This document shows positions 7,986-18,341 of a DNA stretch of 54,303 nt, one piece after another. The number at the start of each line of letters is the position of its first letter. Position 1 is the stretch's first letter. Below the pieces are notes generated by a model. It ran no database searches. It was not told the origin of the DNA and was given only the letters and a program-made list of their open reading frames with translations. The DNA is from Sulfuriferula sp. Its GTDB lineage: Bacteria > Pseudomonadota > Gammaproteobacteria > Burkholderiales > Sulfuriferulaceae. Both the position numbers and the translations under genes were made by a program. The DNA is taken from the NCBI GenBank assembly GCA_013140765.1, contig JABFSE010000019.1, positions 1-54,303 of the forward strand, read 5' to 3'.

Positions 7986-10458
7986 CAATGTAGGCTTGCG
8001 CTTGCGTATAGGCTATGCGTAGCTGTAAATACTGCAAATGCGCGGCCGACCAGTTTTCATGCTGTAATTGTAGTTCTAAGGCTGTGCAGCTATGCACGAT
8101 TTGGTGGGCGTGAATATAGCCAGCCGCGCCTTTGAGCTCATGCGTGGGGCGGCTGGCTTGCTGGTTGCGCAGGGTGATAGCGTGCTCTATTTGCGCCAGT
8201 AAAGGCGGGCTGGTGGCGAGGAACATTTGTAGTAATTCATCCACTAGCGCATCGTCTTGACGGCAAGTGAGTTGTAATTTTTCTAAATTTACAGGGTGTA
8301 ACCAGCGATTGAGTAGTTTGGTTAAATCCGCTTCCAACACGGGCTTACTTAAATAATCTTGCATCCCTGCTAACAAGCAATTGCTTTGTGTGTCAGGTTG
8401 CGTATCTGCTGTCATGGCAATAATGGGACCCGTATTAGGCGTGCTGGCGCGGATTTTTTCGGTGGCGGTGTAGCCGTCCATTTCTGGCATTTGGCAGTCC
8501 ATTAGAATTAAATCATAGTGTTTTTCTATACAGCGTGCGGTGGCTAGTTTGCCGTTTTCAGCCGTGTCGGCGTTTAAGCCTAGCGCGGTCAAAATATGCA
8601 ACATGACTTTACGGTTAATGGCGTTGTCATCGACAACTAATACGGCCTGTTGTTGGTAGCGTGGGCTGATGGTGGGTACGGTAGGCTCAATGTCGCTGGC
8701 GGTGGCGATTGCGACAGGGATGGTGAACCAGAAACAGCTACCTTGCGTGCGCGTATCGTTGATGCCTATTGTACCGCCCATGAGTTCTATGAGTTGCTTA
8801 CAAATAGTCAAGCCTAAGCCTGTGCCGCCATATTTACGGGTGGTAGAGCCGTCCGCTTGTGAAAATGCTTGGAATAATCGCGTTTTGGCTTCATCGCTAA
8901 TGCCTATGCCGTTATCTGCTACGCGGATGTCCAAAGTGCCTTGTTGGTAGGTAACGCTGATTTTAACCGCGCCTGCGGCAGTGAATTTAATGGCGTTGTC
9001 GATTAAGTTGGTGAGCACTTGGCGAATGCGATTGGGGTCGCCAGTGATATAAGTGGGCGTGTCATCATGGATAATCAGTTGATAATCCAGCTGTTTGTCG
9101 GCGGCACGCAGGCGGAATAGTTGATAAGTGTCTTGTAGCTGTTGACGTAAATTAAAGGCGATATATTCAATATCGAGCTTGCCCGCCTCTATTTTAGAAA
9201 AATCTAAAATATCGTTAATCAGCTTAAGCAAGGTTTTTGCCGCGCTATCCACGGTGTGCGCATAATCTTGTTGGTCAGTATTGAGTGGGGTTTTAAGTAA
9301 TAAGCCGCTCATGCCGATAATCGCATTCATGGGTGTGCGGATTTCGTGGCTGACGTTGGCGACGAATTCAGCTTTAATCCGTGCCGCATCAAGTGCCGCA
9401 TCACGGGCATGTTGCAGATTCTGTTCGGTGAGGCGACGCTGGGTAATGTCGCGCATGATGGCTTGGATAACAGGTTTGTCATTGAGGCGAATAGCATACA
9501 TGGTGATTTCGGCGGGGAAAATTTGTCCGTTTGCGCGTATGCCTAACCATTCAAAAGTGTGGTGTCCTGCGGCTTGGACTATATTTATAGCTTCATTAGC
9601 TACGGCGGTCGCACTGCGACCATCGGCTTGCACGGGTGCGCCTAGTGCGGCAGGCGGTCGTTGGATGAATTCAGCGACGGTTTTGATGCGGAATATTTTC
9701 AGTGCGGCAGGATTGCAGTCGGTGAAACCGTGTTCGCCAATAATGACGATGGCATCAAAGTTGGCTTCAAACAGGGTTTGATATTTCAGCTTTTGTTTGT
9801 CAATTTCATCGGCTTGCTGGCTGGCGCGGCGGGTGACAAAAACAGCAATGAACAAACCTAATATGCCCGCGCCTCCGCCCATAATAATGACAAAATTACG
9901 CGTGGTATCGTAAGTGCGAAAAGCGAGTATGGCGGCATCAGCGTTGGCGCTGCGTTGTATGGCGAGCAGTTCGTCGAGCGCGGTGAGGATTTTAGTTTGT
10001 GCGGGGATGGTGCTGTTTTGGAGTAGATACAGTGCTTCGCGATTATTATTGTCGAGTGCTAAATCAGCCGTGTGTACGCCCAGCGGCTGGGCAATGTTGG
10101 CGTATTCGCCTATTTTGACTAAGCGTGCTTTTTCATCAGTATTCAGGCTGGCGAGCTTGAGTGCTTGCAGGGCAGAGCCGAAGCGCACGCTGTTTTCATG
10201 AAACTCGTAGAGTTCATCGTTTTGATTAAACGGTTGGGTATTCAGCACTAACGAATGCAGTATCAATGCTCTATCACGCAAGGCATCGCGCATGATGGTA
10301 ATGAGCTCGGTTTTGTAATTATTGACGCTGACGATGGTTTCTAATTGCGCATTGATAGCACGCATTTGTGCCAAGCCTGTTAGTGTCAGCGTCAGCAATA
10401 GCGTGAGCATGACACTAAATGCAACGGTGAGACTGAGCTTGAGATTAAGCGGTCTCAT
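7960..10458 (-). CDS. Hybrid sensor histidine kinase (PAS, HisKA, HATPase, REC, Hpt)
   Basis: This 832-aa membrane-bound phosphorelay kinase has this layout: transmembrane helix at about 8-30; helical periplasmic sensor region (four-helix-bundle like) to about 185; second helix at about 190-208 ([18 protein letters not shown]). A PAS/PAC unit covers about 225-345, then HisKA with phospho-acceptor His in [15 protein letters not shown], and an ATPase domain with DNGIGI and GTGLGL. A receiver follows ([12 protein letters not shown], phospho-acceptor in [15 protein letters not shown]), then a C-terminal Hpt domain with His in [11 protein letters not shown]. This resembles BarA/ArcB-type tripartite kinases. 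No partner response regulator is nearby, so the target is unknown. It lies immediately upstream of, and on the same strand as, nothing else except the NlpC gene 12 nt before its start. Confidence 0.9.
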   Translation of the reverse strand: MRPLNLKLSLTVAFSVMLTLLLTLTLTGLAQMRAINAQLETIVSVNNYKTELITIMRDALRDRALILHSLVLNTQPFNQNDELYEFHENSVRFGSALQALKLASLNTDEKARLVKIGEYANIAQPLGVHTADLALDNNNREALYLLQNSTIPAQTKILTALDELLAIQRSANADAAILAFRTYDTTRNFVIIMGGGAGILGLFIAVFVTRRASQQADEIDKQKLKYQTLFEANFDAIVIIGEHGFTDCNPAALKIFRIKTVAEFIQRPPAALGAPVQADGRSATAVANEAINIVQAAGHHTFEWLGIRANGQIFPAEITMYAIRLNDKPVIQAIMRDITQRRLTEQNLQHARDAALDAARIKAEFVANVSHEIRTPMNAIIGMSGLLLKTPLNTDQQDYAHTVDSAAKTLLKLINDILDFSKIEAGKLDIEYIAFNLRQQLQDTYQLFRLRAADKQLDYQLIIHDDTPTYITGDPNRIRQVLTNLIDNAIKFTAAGAVKISVTYQQGTLDIRVADNGIGISDEAKTRLFQAFSQADGSTTRKYGGTGLGLTICKQLIELMGGTIGINDTRTQGSCFWFTIPVAIATASDIEPTVPTISPRYQQQAVLVVDDNAINRKVMLHILTALGLNADTAENGKLATARCIEKHYDLILMDCQMPEMDGYTATEKIRASTPNTGPIIAMTADTQPDTQSNCLLAGMQDYLSKPVLEADLTKLLNRWLHPVNLEKLQLTCRQDDALVDELLQMFLATSPPLLAQIEHAITLRNQQASRPTHELKGAAGYIHAHQIVHSCTALELQLQHENWSAAHLQYLQLRIAYTQAQAYIVKMRPASL

Positions 10459-10470
10459 GGTGCGCTAGTT

Positions 10471-10998
10471 TCATTCAGATAGGCTGGGTAAGTTGCTGGA
10501 TGCGTTTGCCGTACCCGTGAGCGCGGTGACGGGGTTGGCGAGGCGACGTGCGCCGTTGAAGTTGTCGCGCCAATAAGCATCATCTAGGTGTGAAATCATG
10601 ACTACGCCTGTTCTACTACTGGCGGCGTGGATAAAGCGATTGTCACCGAGGTAAATACCGACGTGGGAAAAGGCGACTTTAGTGGTTTTGAAAAAAACTA
10701 AATCGCCAGGTTTAAGATCGGCTTTGTTAATTTCATTGCTGATTTTACTCATCGCCAGGGCGTTGTGCGGCAGTTTTAAGCCTATGACTTCGCCAAACAC
10801 GTATTTTACAAAGCCGCTACAATCCATACCCGTGCTTGGGTTGTCGCCACCAGGTTTGTATATCGCACCGACTAGTCCCATGGCAAATAAAGCCAACTCG
10901 GTGCGTGTAGGCGCAGGCTTGGCAGTCGTGTCATCAGCCCAGCTTGGTGTCTGAGCGCAGATGAAAAATAGGATAGTTAGGTATTTAATTAAGCGCAT
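10471..10998 (-). CDS. NlpC/P60 (C40) cell-wall peptidase
   Basis: This 175-aa secreted cysteine peptidase is predicted to cut peptide stems of peptidoglycan, as the Spr/MepS and NlpC families do. An N-terminal signal sequence (YLTILFFICAQTPSWA) is followed by the C40 catalytic set: Cys in GMDCSGFVKYVF, His in SHVGIYLG, and a later polar residue after FIHAASS. There is no lipobox cysteine at the cleavage site, so it is likely soluble in the periplasm. The gene sits 12 nt upstream of the hybrid kinase gene on the same strand, so they may share a transcript. It is divergent from ubiB, with about 130 nt between starts. Confidence 0.9.
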   Translation of the reverse strand: MRLIKYLTILFFICAQTPSWADDTTAKPAPTRTELALFAMGLVGAIYKPGGDNPSTGMDCSGFVKYVFGEVIGLKLPHNALAMSKISNEINKADLKPGDLVFFKTTKVAFSHVGIYLGDNRFIHAASSRTGVVMISHLDDAYWRDNFNGARRLANPVTALTGTANASSNLPSLSE

Positions 10999-11131
10999 AT
11001 TGACTAATTTAATAGAATTTTCTATTCAGGTCAAAGGTTTGCTCAAGATTTACTGTATTTGGCTGGATAAATTTGATGCGGTTTAGGCATGTCGGGTTAG
11101 AATGATGCGACTTTGTTCGAGGTGCATCATC

Positions 11132-12793
11132 ATGTTGTGGGAAACGTTTAGCGTTGTGCGTGATTTGTCGCGTTTGCATGAAATTGCGGGTATTTTGATT
11201 AAATACGGCTGGGGTGATTTTGTCCGTGTGTTGGGCATAGGCACGGCGTTGGAACGCGCTGGGCGGATATTGCATTGGCATACCAAGCATAATGATATTG
11301 CTGATTTAGAGCCCGCGATACGCGTGCGTTTGGCGTTAGAAGAGCTAGGCCCGACGTTTGTTAAATTAGGGCAATTATTAGCGACGCGGGTGGATTTGTT
11401 GCCGCCTGCGTGGATAGTCGAGCTAGAAAAACTGCAATCTCATGTGCCGCCTGTGGCATTTGAACTCATAGAGACTGACGTGGTGCGGTGCTTGGGGCGA
11501 CCTATCGCTGAGGCTTTTGCTACGTTTGACCGCGAGCCATTCGCCGCCGCCTCTATGGCGCAGGTGCATAGGGCGCAATTATTCGACGGTACGCGCGTGG
11601 TGGTAAAACTGCGCCGCCCAGGTATAGACAAAAAAATAGAAGCCGATTTGCGCATCTTGCAACATTTCGCCCGTTTAATTGAGCATGATATGCCTGATGC
11701 GCGGCGTTATCAGCCAGTGATGATGGTGTCGTATTTCCGCCGCTCGCTCATGCGCGAGCTGGATTTAATGATGGAGGCGAACAATATGACGCGTTTCACG
11801 GCTAATTTTGCCGACGACGCGACTGTGCATATTCCCAAAGTGTTCATGGAATTCACCACCAATACCATGATGGTGCAGGAGGAGTTAATCGGTGTGTCAG
11901 GCACGGATTTACCAGCGGCGCGTGCGGCGGGGCTGGATTTGAGTGTATTGGCGGCGCGTGGCGCAGACGCGGTGTTGAAAATGATATTGGTACATGGTTA
12001 TTTTCACGCCGATCCACACCCAGGGAACGTGATTTACTTGTCCGATAACCGTATCGGCATGATAGATTTTGGCATGGTAGGGCGGTTGACCGATTACCGT
12101 CGCCAGCAATTAGTGAACTTGTTGGATGCGTTGACGCACAAAGACGAAGATGCGATGTTGCAAGTGCTGATGGAGTGGACGGGCGAAGGTGAAGTGGATG
12201 AGGCTAAATTAGGCTACGACGTATCGGAGTTGTTGTTTGGTTACGACAATCTGGAGCTGAAAGATGTCAAAATAGGCACGATGCTGAATGAAGTCACCAC
12301 GTTGATACGCGATAATTCATTGGTGTTGCCCGCCGATTTAACCTTGTTATTCAAAGCCTTGATTACGCTGGAGGGCTTGGGGCAACAGTTAGACCCGGGT
12401 TTTCAAATGGTGCAACACCTCACGCCATTTGTGCGCGATGTCATCACTGCGCGTTACCAGCCTGCGGCGTTAATGAAGCGCGGGCGCAAGAGCCTGAAAG
12501 ATGCGTTTGAAGTCGTCGCAGGTTTACCGCGTGATTTAGCTCGCTTGATGCGCGAAGCACGACGCGGACGCTTGCGCATAGATTTGGATTTGAAACGGCT
12601 AGACCAGTTCGGGCAACAATTAGATCGCGCCAGTAACCGTATCACCATGGGCATACTGACCGCTTCATTGGTGATAGGCTCATCTATCGTGATGACCGTT
12701 GATGGTTGGCGATTTATGGGGTTTATTGGATTTTTGTTGGCTTTTTTGAATAGCCTTTGGGTGATTGTGTCGATCTGGCGATCGGGACGGTGA
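11132..12793 (+). CDS. ubiB: UbiB/ABC1-family atypical kinase (ubiquinone biosynthesis)
   Basis: UbiB-family proteins are membrane-anchored ATPases needed for ubiquinone synthesis or trafficking. This 553-aa protein has the KxGQ-type motif (FVKLGQLLATR), the alanine-rich loop (AAASMAQVHRA) in place of a normal glycine loop, the lysine in VVKLRRPG, the catalytic-loop region HADPHPGNV and metal-binding IDFGMVG. Two hydrophobic segments close the protein (about 495-550), the usual membrane anchor. ATG at 11132 is preferred over the ATGs at 11102/11105 because GAGG lies about nine bases before it and the extra residues are not family-like. No other ubi genes are adjacent. Confidence 0.9.
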   Translation: MLWETFSVVRDLSRLHEIAGILIKYGWGDFVRVLGIGTALERAGRILHWHTKHNDIADLEPAIRVRLALEELGPTFVKLGQLLATRVDLLPPAWIVELEKLQSHVPPVAFELIETDVVRCLGRPIAEAFATFDREPFAAASMAQVHRAQLFDGTRVVVKLRRPGIDKKIEADLRILQHFARLIEHDMPDARRYQPVMMVSYFRRSLMRELDLMMEANNMTRFTANFADDATVHIPKVFMEFTTNTMMVQEELIGVSGTDLPAARAAGLDLSVLAARGADAVLKMILVHGYFHADPHPGNVIYLSDNRIGMIDFGMVGRLTDYRRQQLVNLLDALTHKDEDAMLQVLMEWTGEGEVDEAKLGYDVSELLFGYDNLELKDVKIGTMLNEVTTLIRDNSLVLPADLTLLFKALITLEGLGQQLDPGFQMVQHLTPFVRDVITARYQPAALMKRGRKSLKDAFEVVAGLPRDLARLMREARRGRLRIDLDLKRLDQFGQQLDRASNRITMGILTASLVIGSSIVMTVDGWRFMGFIGFLLAFLNSLWVIVSIWRSGR

Positions 12794-12820
12794 TGCGTTT
12801 TAATTAAATAACGGATAGAT

Positions 12821-14065
12821 GTGAAACCTTACGAATTATTTATTGGGTTGCGATATACCCGCGCCAAACGGCGTAATCATTTTATTTCCTTTATTTCGCT
12901 GATTTCCATGCTCGGCATTGCGCTGGGGGTGGCGGCGTTGATTACTGTTTTGTCGGTGATGAATGGCTTTCAGGACGAGTTGCGTAGTCGTATTTTGGGG
13001 GTGGCAGCGCATATTGAGATTAGTGGATTTGATAACACTTTGCGTAATTGGCAAAGTGCCGCTACGCAAAGTAGCAAGCTGCCTGAAGTTGTCGCCGCCG
13101 CGCCATATGTAGAGGGGCAGGGATTGCTGGCTTATAACGAGGCGGTGCAGGGCACGATGGTGCGCGGTATTTTGCCTGAGGATGAAGATAGGGTTGCGGA
13201 TATTGGACGCAAAATGACATTCGGCAAGCTCGCTAATTTGCGTGCGGGCGAGTGGGGCATCATCCTGGGCGCAGATTTGGCGCGTAATTTAGGCGTGCAG
13301 ATGGGCGAAAAAGTGACGCTGATTACGCCGCAAGGGCAGGTGACACCTGCGGGCATGGTTCCGCGTCTCAAGCAGTTTACTGTGGTAGGGATTTTCAAAA
13401 TTGGTATGTATGAATATGACGCAGGACTGGCGTTAATTGCTATGTCTGATGCGCAAAAGCTGTTTCGTCTGGGCGACAGTGTGACGGGCGTGCGTCTCAA
13501 ATTGACGGATTTATATCGCGCACCTGAAGTGGCGAGCGTGTTGAGCAAGACGTTAGTGGGGGATTATTACATCCGTGACTGGACGCAATCGCACACTAAT
13601 TTCTTTCGCGCGGTGCAGATGGAGAAACGCGTCATGTTCATTATTTTGTTGCTGATAGTGGCCGTGGCGGCGTTTAACATTGTTTCAACTTTGGTGATGG
13701 TGGTGACCGATAAGCAAGCCGATATTGCCATACTGCGCACGCTGGGTGCGTCACAGATGAGTATCATGAAAATTTTCATGGTGCAGGGCGCGGTTATTGG
13801 CGTGGTAGGGACGGCGTTGGGATTGGTGGCGGGGATAGCATTGGCGTTGAATATCGGCGTGGTTGTGCCGTTTATCGAGCACACTTTTGGCGTGCAGTTT
13901 TTGTCGGCAGATGTGTACCAAATCAGCGAATTGCCGTCCAAATTAGACTGGCATGATGTGTGGGTAATCACTGGCGTATCGCTGGTATTGTCTTGGCTGG
14001 CGACCATATATCCAAGCTGGCGTGCGTCGCGTACCAATCCTGCGGAGGCGTTACGCTATGAATAA
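12821..14065 (+). CDS. lolC: Lipoprotein-releasing system permease LolC/LolE
   Basis: This inner-membrane permease of the LolCDE complex extracts outer-membrane lipoproteins from the inner membrane. The 414-aa protein has the N-terminal family sequence ([19 protein letters not shown]), a first membrane helix at about 22-45, a large periplasmic domain to about 265, and three C-terminal helices with the FtsX-type motif [19 protein letters not shown] at 12821 is the start; the overlapping ATG at 12819 is out of frame and hits a stop at once. Only one permease gene is present, as in many betaproteobacteria, so it probably forms a homodimer (LolF-like use). It overlaps lolD by 8 nt. Confidence 0.93.
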   Translation: MKPYELFIGLRYTRAKRRNHFISFISLISMLGIALGVAALITVLSVMNGFQDELRSRILGVAAHIEISGFDNTLRNWQSAATQSSKLPEVVAAAPYVEGQGLLAYNEAVQGTMVRGILPEDEDRVADIGRKMTFGKLANLRAGEWGIILGADLARNLGVQMGEKVTLITPQGQVTPAGMVPRLKQFTVVGIFKIGMYEYDAGLALIAMSDAQKLFRLGDSVTGVRLKLTDLYRAPEVASVLSKTLVGDYYIRDWTQSHTNFFRAVQMEKRVMFIILLLIVAVAAFNIVSTLVMVVTDKQADIAILRTLGASQMSIMKIFMVQGAVIGVVGTALGLVAGIALALNIGVVVPFIEHTFGVQFLSADVYQISELPSKLDWHDVWVITGVSLVLSWLATIYPSWRASRTNPAEALRYE

Positions 14066-14735
14066 TTTAGTGATTAGTTGTCAGGGTTTGAGCAAGTCTT
14101 ATCAGCAAGGCAAAACCACGGTGACGGTGTTAAAAGGCATAGATTTAAGCATAGCCCAAGGCGAGATGGTTGCGGTGATGGGTGCGTCAGGGTCGGGTAA
14201 ATCGACACTGCTGCATTTGCTGGGCGGCTTGGACAACGCCAGTCATGGCACTGTGGCTATTATGGGGACTGATATTCAGACAATGAACGAGGTGGCGCGG
14301 GGCGAATTGCGTAATCGTTCGCTCGGATTCGTGTATCAATTTCATCATTTGTTGGCAGAGTTTAGCGCGGTTGATAACGTCGCTATGCCATTGTTGATAC
14401 GCCGTGTCGCGCCTAAGTTAGCGCGTGAACAAGCGGCAGATATACTCAATGAGGTGGGCTTAGGGCATAGGCTCACGCACACGCCAGGTGAGTTGTCGGG
14501 TGGTGAGCGTCAGCGTGCCGCTATCGCCCGAGCATTAGTCACGCAACCCGCGTGCGTGTTGGCTGATGAACCTACAGGCAATCTGGACAGGCATACGGCG
14601 GCAGGCATACATGAGCTGATGCTGAAATTGAATGAGCAGCATCGCACCAGTTTCCTGATTGTGACGCATGACCCTGAGCTAGGCAGTAAAATGCAGCGCG
14701 TGTTACGATTAGATGACGGCTTATTGGTAAATTAA
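14058..14735 (+). CDS. lolD: Lipoprotein-releasing system ATP-binding protein LolD
   Basis: LolD is the ATPase that powers lipoprotein release. The 225-aa product shows Walker [13 protein letters not shown], the signature [14 protein letters not shown], Walker [12 protein letters not shown], and the LolD-type stretch [19 protein letters not shown]. The start is ATG 14058, inside the end of lolC, so the two are translationally coupled. Length and motifs match LolD closely; the YbbA paralogue at 2194 is a different family member with a different permease. Confidence 0.95.
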   Translation: MNNLVISCQGLSKSYQQGKTTVTVLKGIDLSIAQGEMVAVMGASGSGKSTLLHLLGGLDNASHGTVAIMGTDIQTMNEVARGELRNRSLGFVYQFHHLLAEFSAVDNVAMPLLIRRVAPKLAREQAADILNEVGLGHRLTHTPGELSGGERQRAAIARALVTQPACVLADEPTGNLDRHTAAGIHELMLKLNEQHRTSFLIVTHDPELGSKMQRVLRLDDGLLVN

Positions 14736-14736
14736 A

Positions 14737-15132
14737 ATGAAGAATACTGTTAATGTTCATGCTGAATTTGATTATCAAGGTGTGTCGCATACACCCAAAA
14801 TGACATTGGATTTAGATGTTAATGTGAAAACGCTGGAAGACGCGGCGGCGATTGCGGTGTTGTTAGCTAAGGCTAATCACATCGACAGCTATTCGTATCA
14901 GTATGAAATTTTGCTTGATAGTCGGCTTGTTTATAGCGATGCGACGGGGCTTGCGGTGGGTTTTTTACACGATGGCGAGTTTGATTTTGCGGGGTTTTTA
15001 GCCGCAAGTAGTGAAAATCATATCGTGACCAAATTGCAAAAAATTGCACAGGCTGTTTTGGGTGTCAGCGATTTATCCGCGCAACCGTTGCTCAAGCAGG
15101 CACTGTTGCAGGCATATCATTTGGAACGCTAA
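14737..15132 (+). CDS. Hypothetical protein (131 aa)
   Basis: I do not recognise this gene. It starts two bases after the lolD stop and ends overlapping the next start by one base (TAATG-type junction at 15130-15134), so it is part of the lolC-lolD operon. The protein has no signal peptide and no clear membrane helix. It alternates short strand-like hydrophobic runs (DLDVNVKTLEDAAAIAVLLA) with acidic and polar residues, suggesting a small soluble alpha/beta protein. No cysteine cluster or catalytic motif is visible. Codon use matches its neighbours. Confidence that it is a real gene is high because of the tight junctions on both sides. Confidence 0.75.
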   Translation: MKNTVNVHAEFDYQGVSHTPKMTLDLDVNVKTLEDAAAIAVLLAKANHIDSYSYQYEILLDSRLVYSDATGLAVGFLHDGEFDFAGFLAASSENHIVTKLQKIAQAVLGVSDLSAQPLLKQALLQAYHLER

Positions 15133-15758
15133 TGGATGCGTGGATATACAGGCTGGATTTAATCGGCACAGCGGTTTTTGCAATGGCGGCGGTGTTGAGC
15201 GTATCGGGCAAAAAAATAGATTTATTTGGCGTGCTGGTGGTGGCAATGGTGTCCGCTATCGGCGGTGGTACGTTGCGCGATTTAATACTGGATGCCCACC
15301 CTGTATTCTGGGTGGGCAATCCTGTTTATTTATATATTGCGATTGCTGCCGCCTTAGTTACTTTTTATGCCGCACATGTGGTCAAGCGTATTCCTACCGC
15401 TGTTTTTTTAGTGGGTGACGCAATGGGGCTGGCAGTGTTCACCGTCATTGGCGCGAATAAAGCATTGAATTTAGGCGCACCTGCGGTAGTTATTGTGATG
15501 ATGGGAATAATGACAGGCGTGGCAGGCGGCTTGATGCGGGATGTGATGTGCGCGGAAATCCCATTGGTATTGCGCAAAGAAATTTACGCTACCGCGAGTT
15601 TGTTGGGTGGCAGTGCTTTTGTGGCGTTAAATTATTTACAGGCGGGGCATTTGTTAATGGTGGCGGTTCCTATCGCGCTGGTATTTGTTACGCGCCTGCT
15701 CGCCCTTTATTGGCGCGTTTCCCTGCCTGTGTTTGAACACGATGAAGGTAAAAGATGA
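15132..15758 (+). CDS. Trimeric intracellular cation (TRIC) channel family protein, YadS/UPF0126
   Basis: This 208-aa inner-membrane protein has seven hydrophobic segments. It carries two internally repeated copies of the UPF0126/TRIC motif, GGGTLRDLILD in the first half and GGLMRDVMCAEIPLVLRKEIYA in the second, as expected for the duplicated three-helix architecture. Prokaryotic TRIC proteins form potassium-permeable homotrimers; the physiological role in bacteria is unclear (glycine uptake has been suggested for some members, which is intriguing given the glycine cleavage genes 1 kb downstream, but this is speculation). It overlaps lipA by 4 nt. Confidence 0.88.
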   Translation: MDAWIYRLDLIGTAVFAMAAVLSVSGKKIDLFGVLVVAMVSAIGGGTLRDLILDAHPVFWVGNPVYLYIAIAAALVTFYAAHVVKRIPTAVFLVGDAMGLAVFTVIGANKALNLGAPAVVIVMMGIMTGVAGGLMRDVMCAEIPLVLRKEIYATASLLGGSAFVALNYLQAGHLLMVAVPIALVFVTRLLALYWRVSLPVFEHDEGKR

Positions 15759-16675
15759 TACCTATACACACCGAACCAACTCGCCAGCCCAATGCTGTGC
15801 GTATGCCTATTTGGATACGCCAAAACTTGGGGCAGGATGTGCATTACGGCAAAACCGATGCCGCAGTGCATGAACATCGTTTGCATACTGTGTGCGAAGA
15901 AGCGCGTTGCCCTAATCGCGGTGAGTGCTGGAGTCGCGGCACGGCGACGTTCATGTTGCTGGGCGATATTTGCACCCGCGCCTGTGGCTTTTGCGCGGTG
16001 AAAACAGGCAAACCTGTGTGGCTGGATGCTGATGAACCTAAGCGCGTCGCCGAAGCGGTCATGGCGTTGCAATTGCGCTACATCGTGCTGACCTCAGTGA
16101 ATCGGGATGACCTGGCGGATGGCGGCGCAGGCATATTTGCCGAAACCTTGCGCCAGTTACGCTTGCGTGATGGGCAAATAGGCGTGGAATTTCTGACCCC
16201 TGATTTTCGTCAAAATCAGGTCGAAGCGGTGGTGGCAGTGATGACGGCATTGAGCGATTTGCCCGCAACAGCACGGCATGACCTGGTGTGGGGGCATAAC
16301 GTCGAAACCGTGCCACGCTTATATCAAACTGCACGCCGAGGTTCTAAATATGCGCGTTCGTTAAGCCTGCTGGCATGGGCGGCGCAACAGCCTGGCATCG
16401 TTGCCAAATCCGCGCTGATGCTGGGATTGGGCGAAACCCAAGACGAGGTGTTGAGCGTGTTGCGTGACCTGCGTGATGCAGGCGTATCGCGAGTGTCGTT
16501 AGGGCAATACCTGCGCCCATCACTAGACCATTTACCCGTGATTGAATATATCCATCCCGATAAATTTACCGAATACGAAAACGCCGCCCGCGCGCTGGGT
16601 TTTGACTGGGTCAAAGCAGGACCATTGGTGCGCAGTAGTTATTATGCTGAAGAGGTTCAACAGTCAGCACTGTGA
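15755..16675 (+). CDS. lipA: Lipoyl synthase
   Basis: This radical SAM enzyme inserts two sulfurs into octanoyl groups on lipoyl domains. The 306-aa protein has both iron-sulfur cluster motifs: the auxiliary-cluster cysteines in CEEARCPNRGEC and the radical SAM CTRACGFCAV. The C-terminal RSSYYAEE region carries the conserved serine that ligates the auxiliary cluster. The start overlaps the TRIC gene by 4 nt (ATGA-type). No lipB octanoyltransferase gene is present in the window. The gene precedes the glycine cleavage operon, whose H protein is a LipA substrate, with a MITE-like repeat between them. Confidence 0.96.
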   Translation: MIPIHTEPTRQPNAVRMPIWIRQNLGQDVHYGKTDAAVHEHRLHTVCEEARCPNRGECWSRGTATFMLLGDICTRACGFCAVKTGKPVWLDADEPKRVAEAVMALQLRYIVLTSVNRDDLADGGAGIFAETLRQLRLRDGQIGVEFLTPDFRQNQVEAVVAVMTALSDLPATARHDLVWGHNVETVPRLYQTARRGSKYARSLSLLAWAAQQPGIVAKSALMLGLGETQDEVLSVLRDLRDAGVSRVSLGQYLRPSLDHLPVIEYIHPDKFTEYENAARALGFDWVKAGPLVRSSYYAEEVQQSAL

Positions 16676-16679
16676 TGTT

Positions 16680-16819
16680 GAGACCTTTGCACGATTACTG
16701 CGCTTGTTCATATTTCGTTGAAAATCAGCTCAAAATGCTCATGTACTACTTGTACATTCCGCTTTTTCGCTGATTTTCGCCTCATCTGAACTGCGCTCGC
16801 TACATCATGCAAAGGTCTC
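16680..16819. repeat. MITE-like element, 140 bp, terminal inverted repeats
   Basis: Perfect 12-bp terminal inverted repeats GAGACCTTTGCA (16680-16691) and TGCAAAGGTCTC (16808-16819) enclose a non-coding body. Inside, AAAATCAGC (16721-16729) pairs with GCTGATTTT (16769-16777), and at the centre ATGTAC/GTACAT (16741-16757) forms a smaller palindrome, so the whole unit can fold into nested hairpins. The termini look like those of IS5-type elements, suggesting a transposase-less derivative. It fills nearly the whole 165-bp gap between lipA and gcvT, which leaves the gcv operon promoter within or immediately after it. No clear target-site duplication was seen. Confidence 0.85.
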
Positions 16820-16840
16820 CTGTTAATAGATAGGAATGAA

Positions 16841-17917
16841 ATGTTAAAACAGACTCCACTTAACGCCGCGCACCGTGATATGGGCGCGAAAATGGTTGAT
16901 TTTGGCGGTTGGGATATGCCAGTCAATTATGGTTCGCAGATAGAAGAGCATCATCAGGTGCGTCGTGATGTCGGCATGTTCGACGTGTCTCATATGCTGG
17001 TGGTTGACGTGGCTGGCGATGACGTGCGCGGGTTTTTGCGCGGGCTGGTGGCGAATAATGTGGACAAGCTCACGGTCAGCGGTAAAGCCTTGTATTCGTG
17101 CATGTTGAATGCAGACGGCGGTGTGATTGATGATTTGATTATTTATTTCATGACTGAGCGTTGGTTTCGTATCGTGGTCAATGCAGGCACGGCGGATAAG
17201 GATGTGGCGTGGATGCGGCAACAGGCGGCAGGTCGCGCCCTGACGATTACACCACGGCGTGATCTGGCGATGATAGCGGTGCAAGGGCCGAATGCGCGCG
17301 CCAAAGTATGGGATGCTATCCCAGGCTCGCAAACCGCGACTGAGGCGATGCGGCCGTTCAATGCGGTGGAATTTGAGCAGTATTTTATTGCGCGTACTGG
17401 CTATACGGGCGAAGATGGTTTTGAGGTGATGTTGCCCGTTGCCGAAGCCGATGCGATGTGGCGGCACTTGGCTGATTTGGCGGTAAAACCCATAGGGCTG
17501 GGCGCACGCGACACTTTGCGACTGGAAGCAGGAATGAATCTGTACGGGCAAGATATGGACGAAACCACTAATCCGCTGGAATCGGGCTTGGCGTGGACGA
17601 TAGACCTGAAAAGTGAGCGCGATTTTATTGGTAAATCCGCATTACAGTCACGCGATATTGATTTCCAGCTGGTCGGCTTGGTATTGCTGGACAAGGGCGT
17701 ATTACGGGCGCATCAGCAAGTCAATACCAAGCACGGCGCAGGCGAAATCACCAGCGGTACATTTTCACCGACTTTGCAACTATCTATCGCGCTGGCACGG
17801 ATTCCATTAGGCATTGCACCAGGTGCCGAAGTCACGGTCACAGTACGCGATAAACAACTTAAAGCGAAAGTGGTAAGCTATCCTTTCGCACGTCATGGTC
17901 ATTCGTTAATTGCTTAA
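16841..17917 (+). CDS. gcvT: Glycine cleavage system T protein (aminomethyltransferase)
   Basis: GcvT moves the methylene carbon from the aminomethyl-lipoyl H protein to tetrahydrofolate, releasing ammonia. The 358-aa protein matches GcvT length and motifs: [20 protein letters not shown] at the N-terminus, FDVSHM, the folate-site [10 protein letters not shown] and [15 protein letters not shown] in the middle, and a C-terminal barrel with [12 protein letters not shown] 16841 is preceded by AGGA (TAGATAGGAATGAA). It is the first gene of gcvT-gcvH-gcvPA-gcvPB. No glycine riboswitch was recognised in front of it; the upstream space is taken by the MITE. Confidence 0.96.
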   Translation: MLKQTPLNAAHRDMGAKMVDFGGWDMPVNYGSQIEEHHQVRRDVGMFDVSHMLVVDVAGDDVRGFLRGLVANNVDKLTVSGKALYSCMLNADGGVIDDLIIYFMTERWFRIVVNAGTADKDVAWMRQQAAGRALTITPRRDLAMIAVQGPNARAKVWDAIPGSQTATEAMRPFNAVEFEQYFIARTGYTGEDGFEVMLPVAEADAMWRHLADLAVKPIGLGARDTLRLEAGMNLYGQDMDETTNPLESGLAWTIDLKSERDFIGKSALQSRDIDFQLVGLVLLDKGVLRAHQQVNTKHGAGEITSGTFSPTLQLSIALARIPLGIAPGAEVTVTVRDKQLKAKVVSYPFARHGHSLIA

Positions 17918-17939
17918 TTTAGATAAACAGGAGTTGTAC

Positions 17940-18329
17940 ATGAGTATCCCAGCAGATTTGAAATATACCGCCTCACACGAGTGGATTAAAACCAATGCCG
18001 ACGGCACGATTACTGTGGGGATTACCGTCCACGCACAGGATTTATTAGGCGATATGGTGTTTGTTGAAAACCCAGTGGCAGGTCGTACCTTAACCGCTGG
18101 CGAAGAATGCGCTGTAGTTGAATCGGTGAAAGCGGCATCGGATGTGTATGCGCCTGTAGCGGGCGTGGTGGTGGCGGCGAATAGTGCCGTGGAAAACGCG
18201 CCTGAAAGCATCAATCAGGATGCTTATAGCGCATGGATGTTCCAGATTCAGCCTGATAATCTGGCGGATGTCGATAGCTTGATGGACGCGGCAGCGTATC
18301 AGGCTTTGATTGAATCTGAAGCACACTAA
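17940..18329 (+). CDS. gcvH: Glycine cleavage system H protein
   Basis: This is the lipoyl carrier that shuttles the aminomethyl intermediate between P, T and L proteins. The 129-aa product contains the lipoylation site Lys in [15 protein letters not shown] and the typical N-terminus [12 protein letters not shown] 17940 is preceded by CAGGAG; an upstream in-frame ATG at 17910 lies in the gcvT end and lacks a ribosome site. It has the expected length for GcvH. LipA encoded at 15755 would modify it. Confidence 0.96.
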   Translation: MSIPADLKYTASHEWIKTNADGTITVGITVHAQDLLGDMVFVENPVAGRTLTAGEECAVVESVKAASDVYAPVAGVVVAANSAVENAPESINQDAYSAWMFQIQPDNLADVDSLMDAAAYQALIESEAH

Positions 18330-18341
18330 GCAGGACACGCA

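Noticed and set aside
16676-16840. Glycine riboswitch before gcvT
   Set aside because: The segment is taken up by the MITE-like repeat; no tandem glycine aptamer features were recognised.
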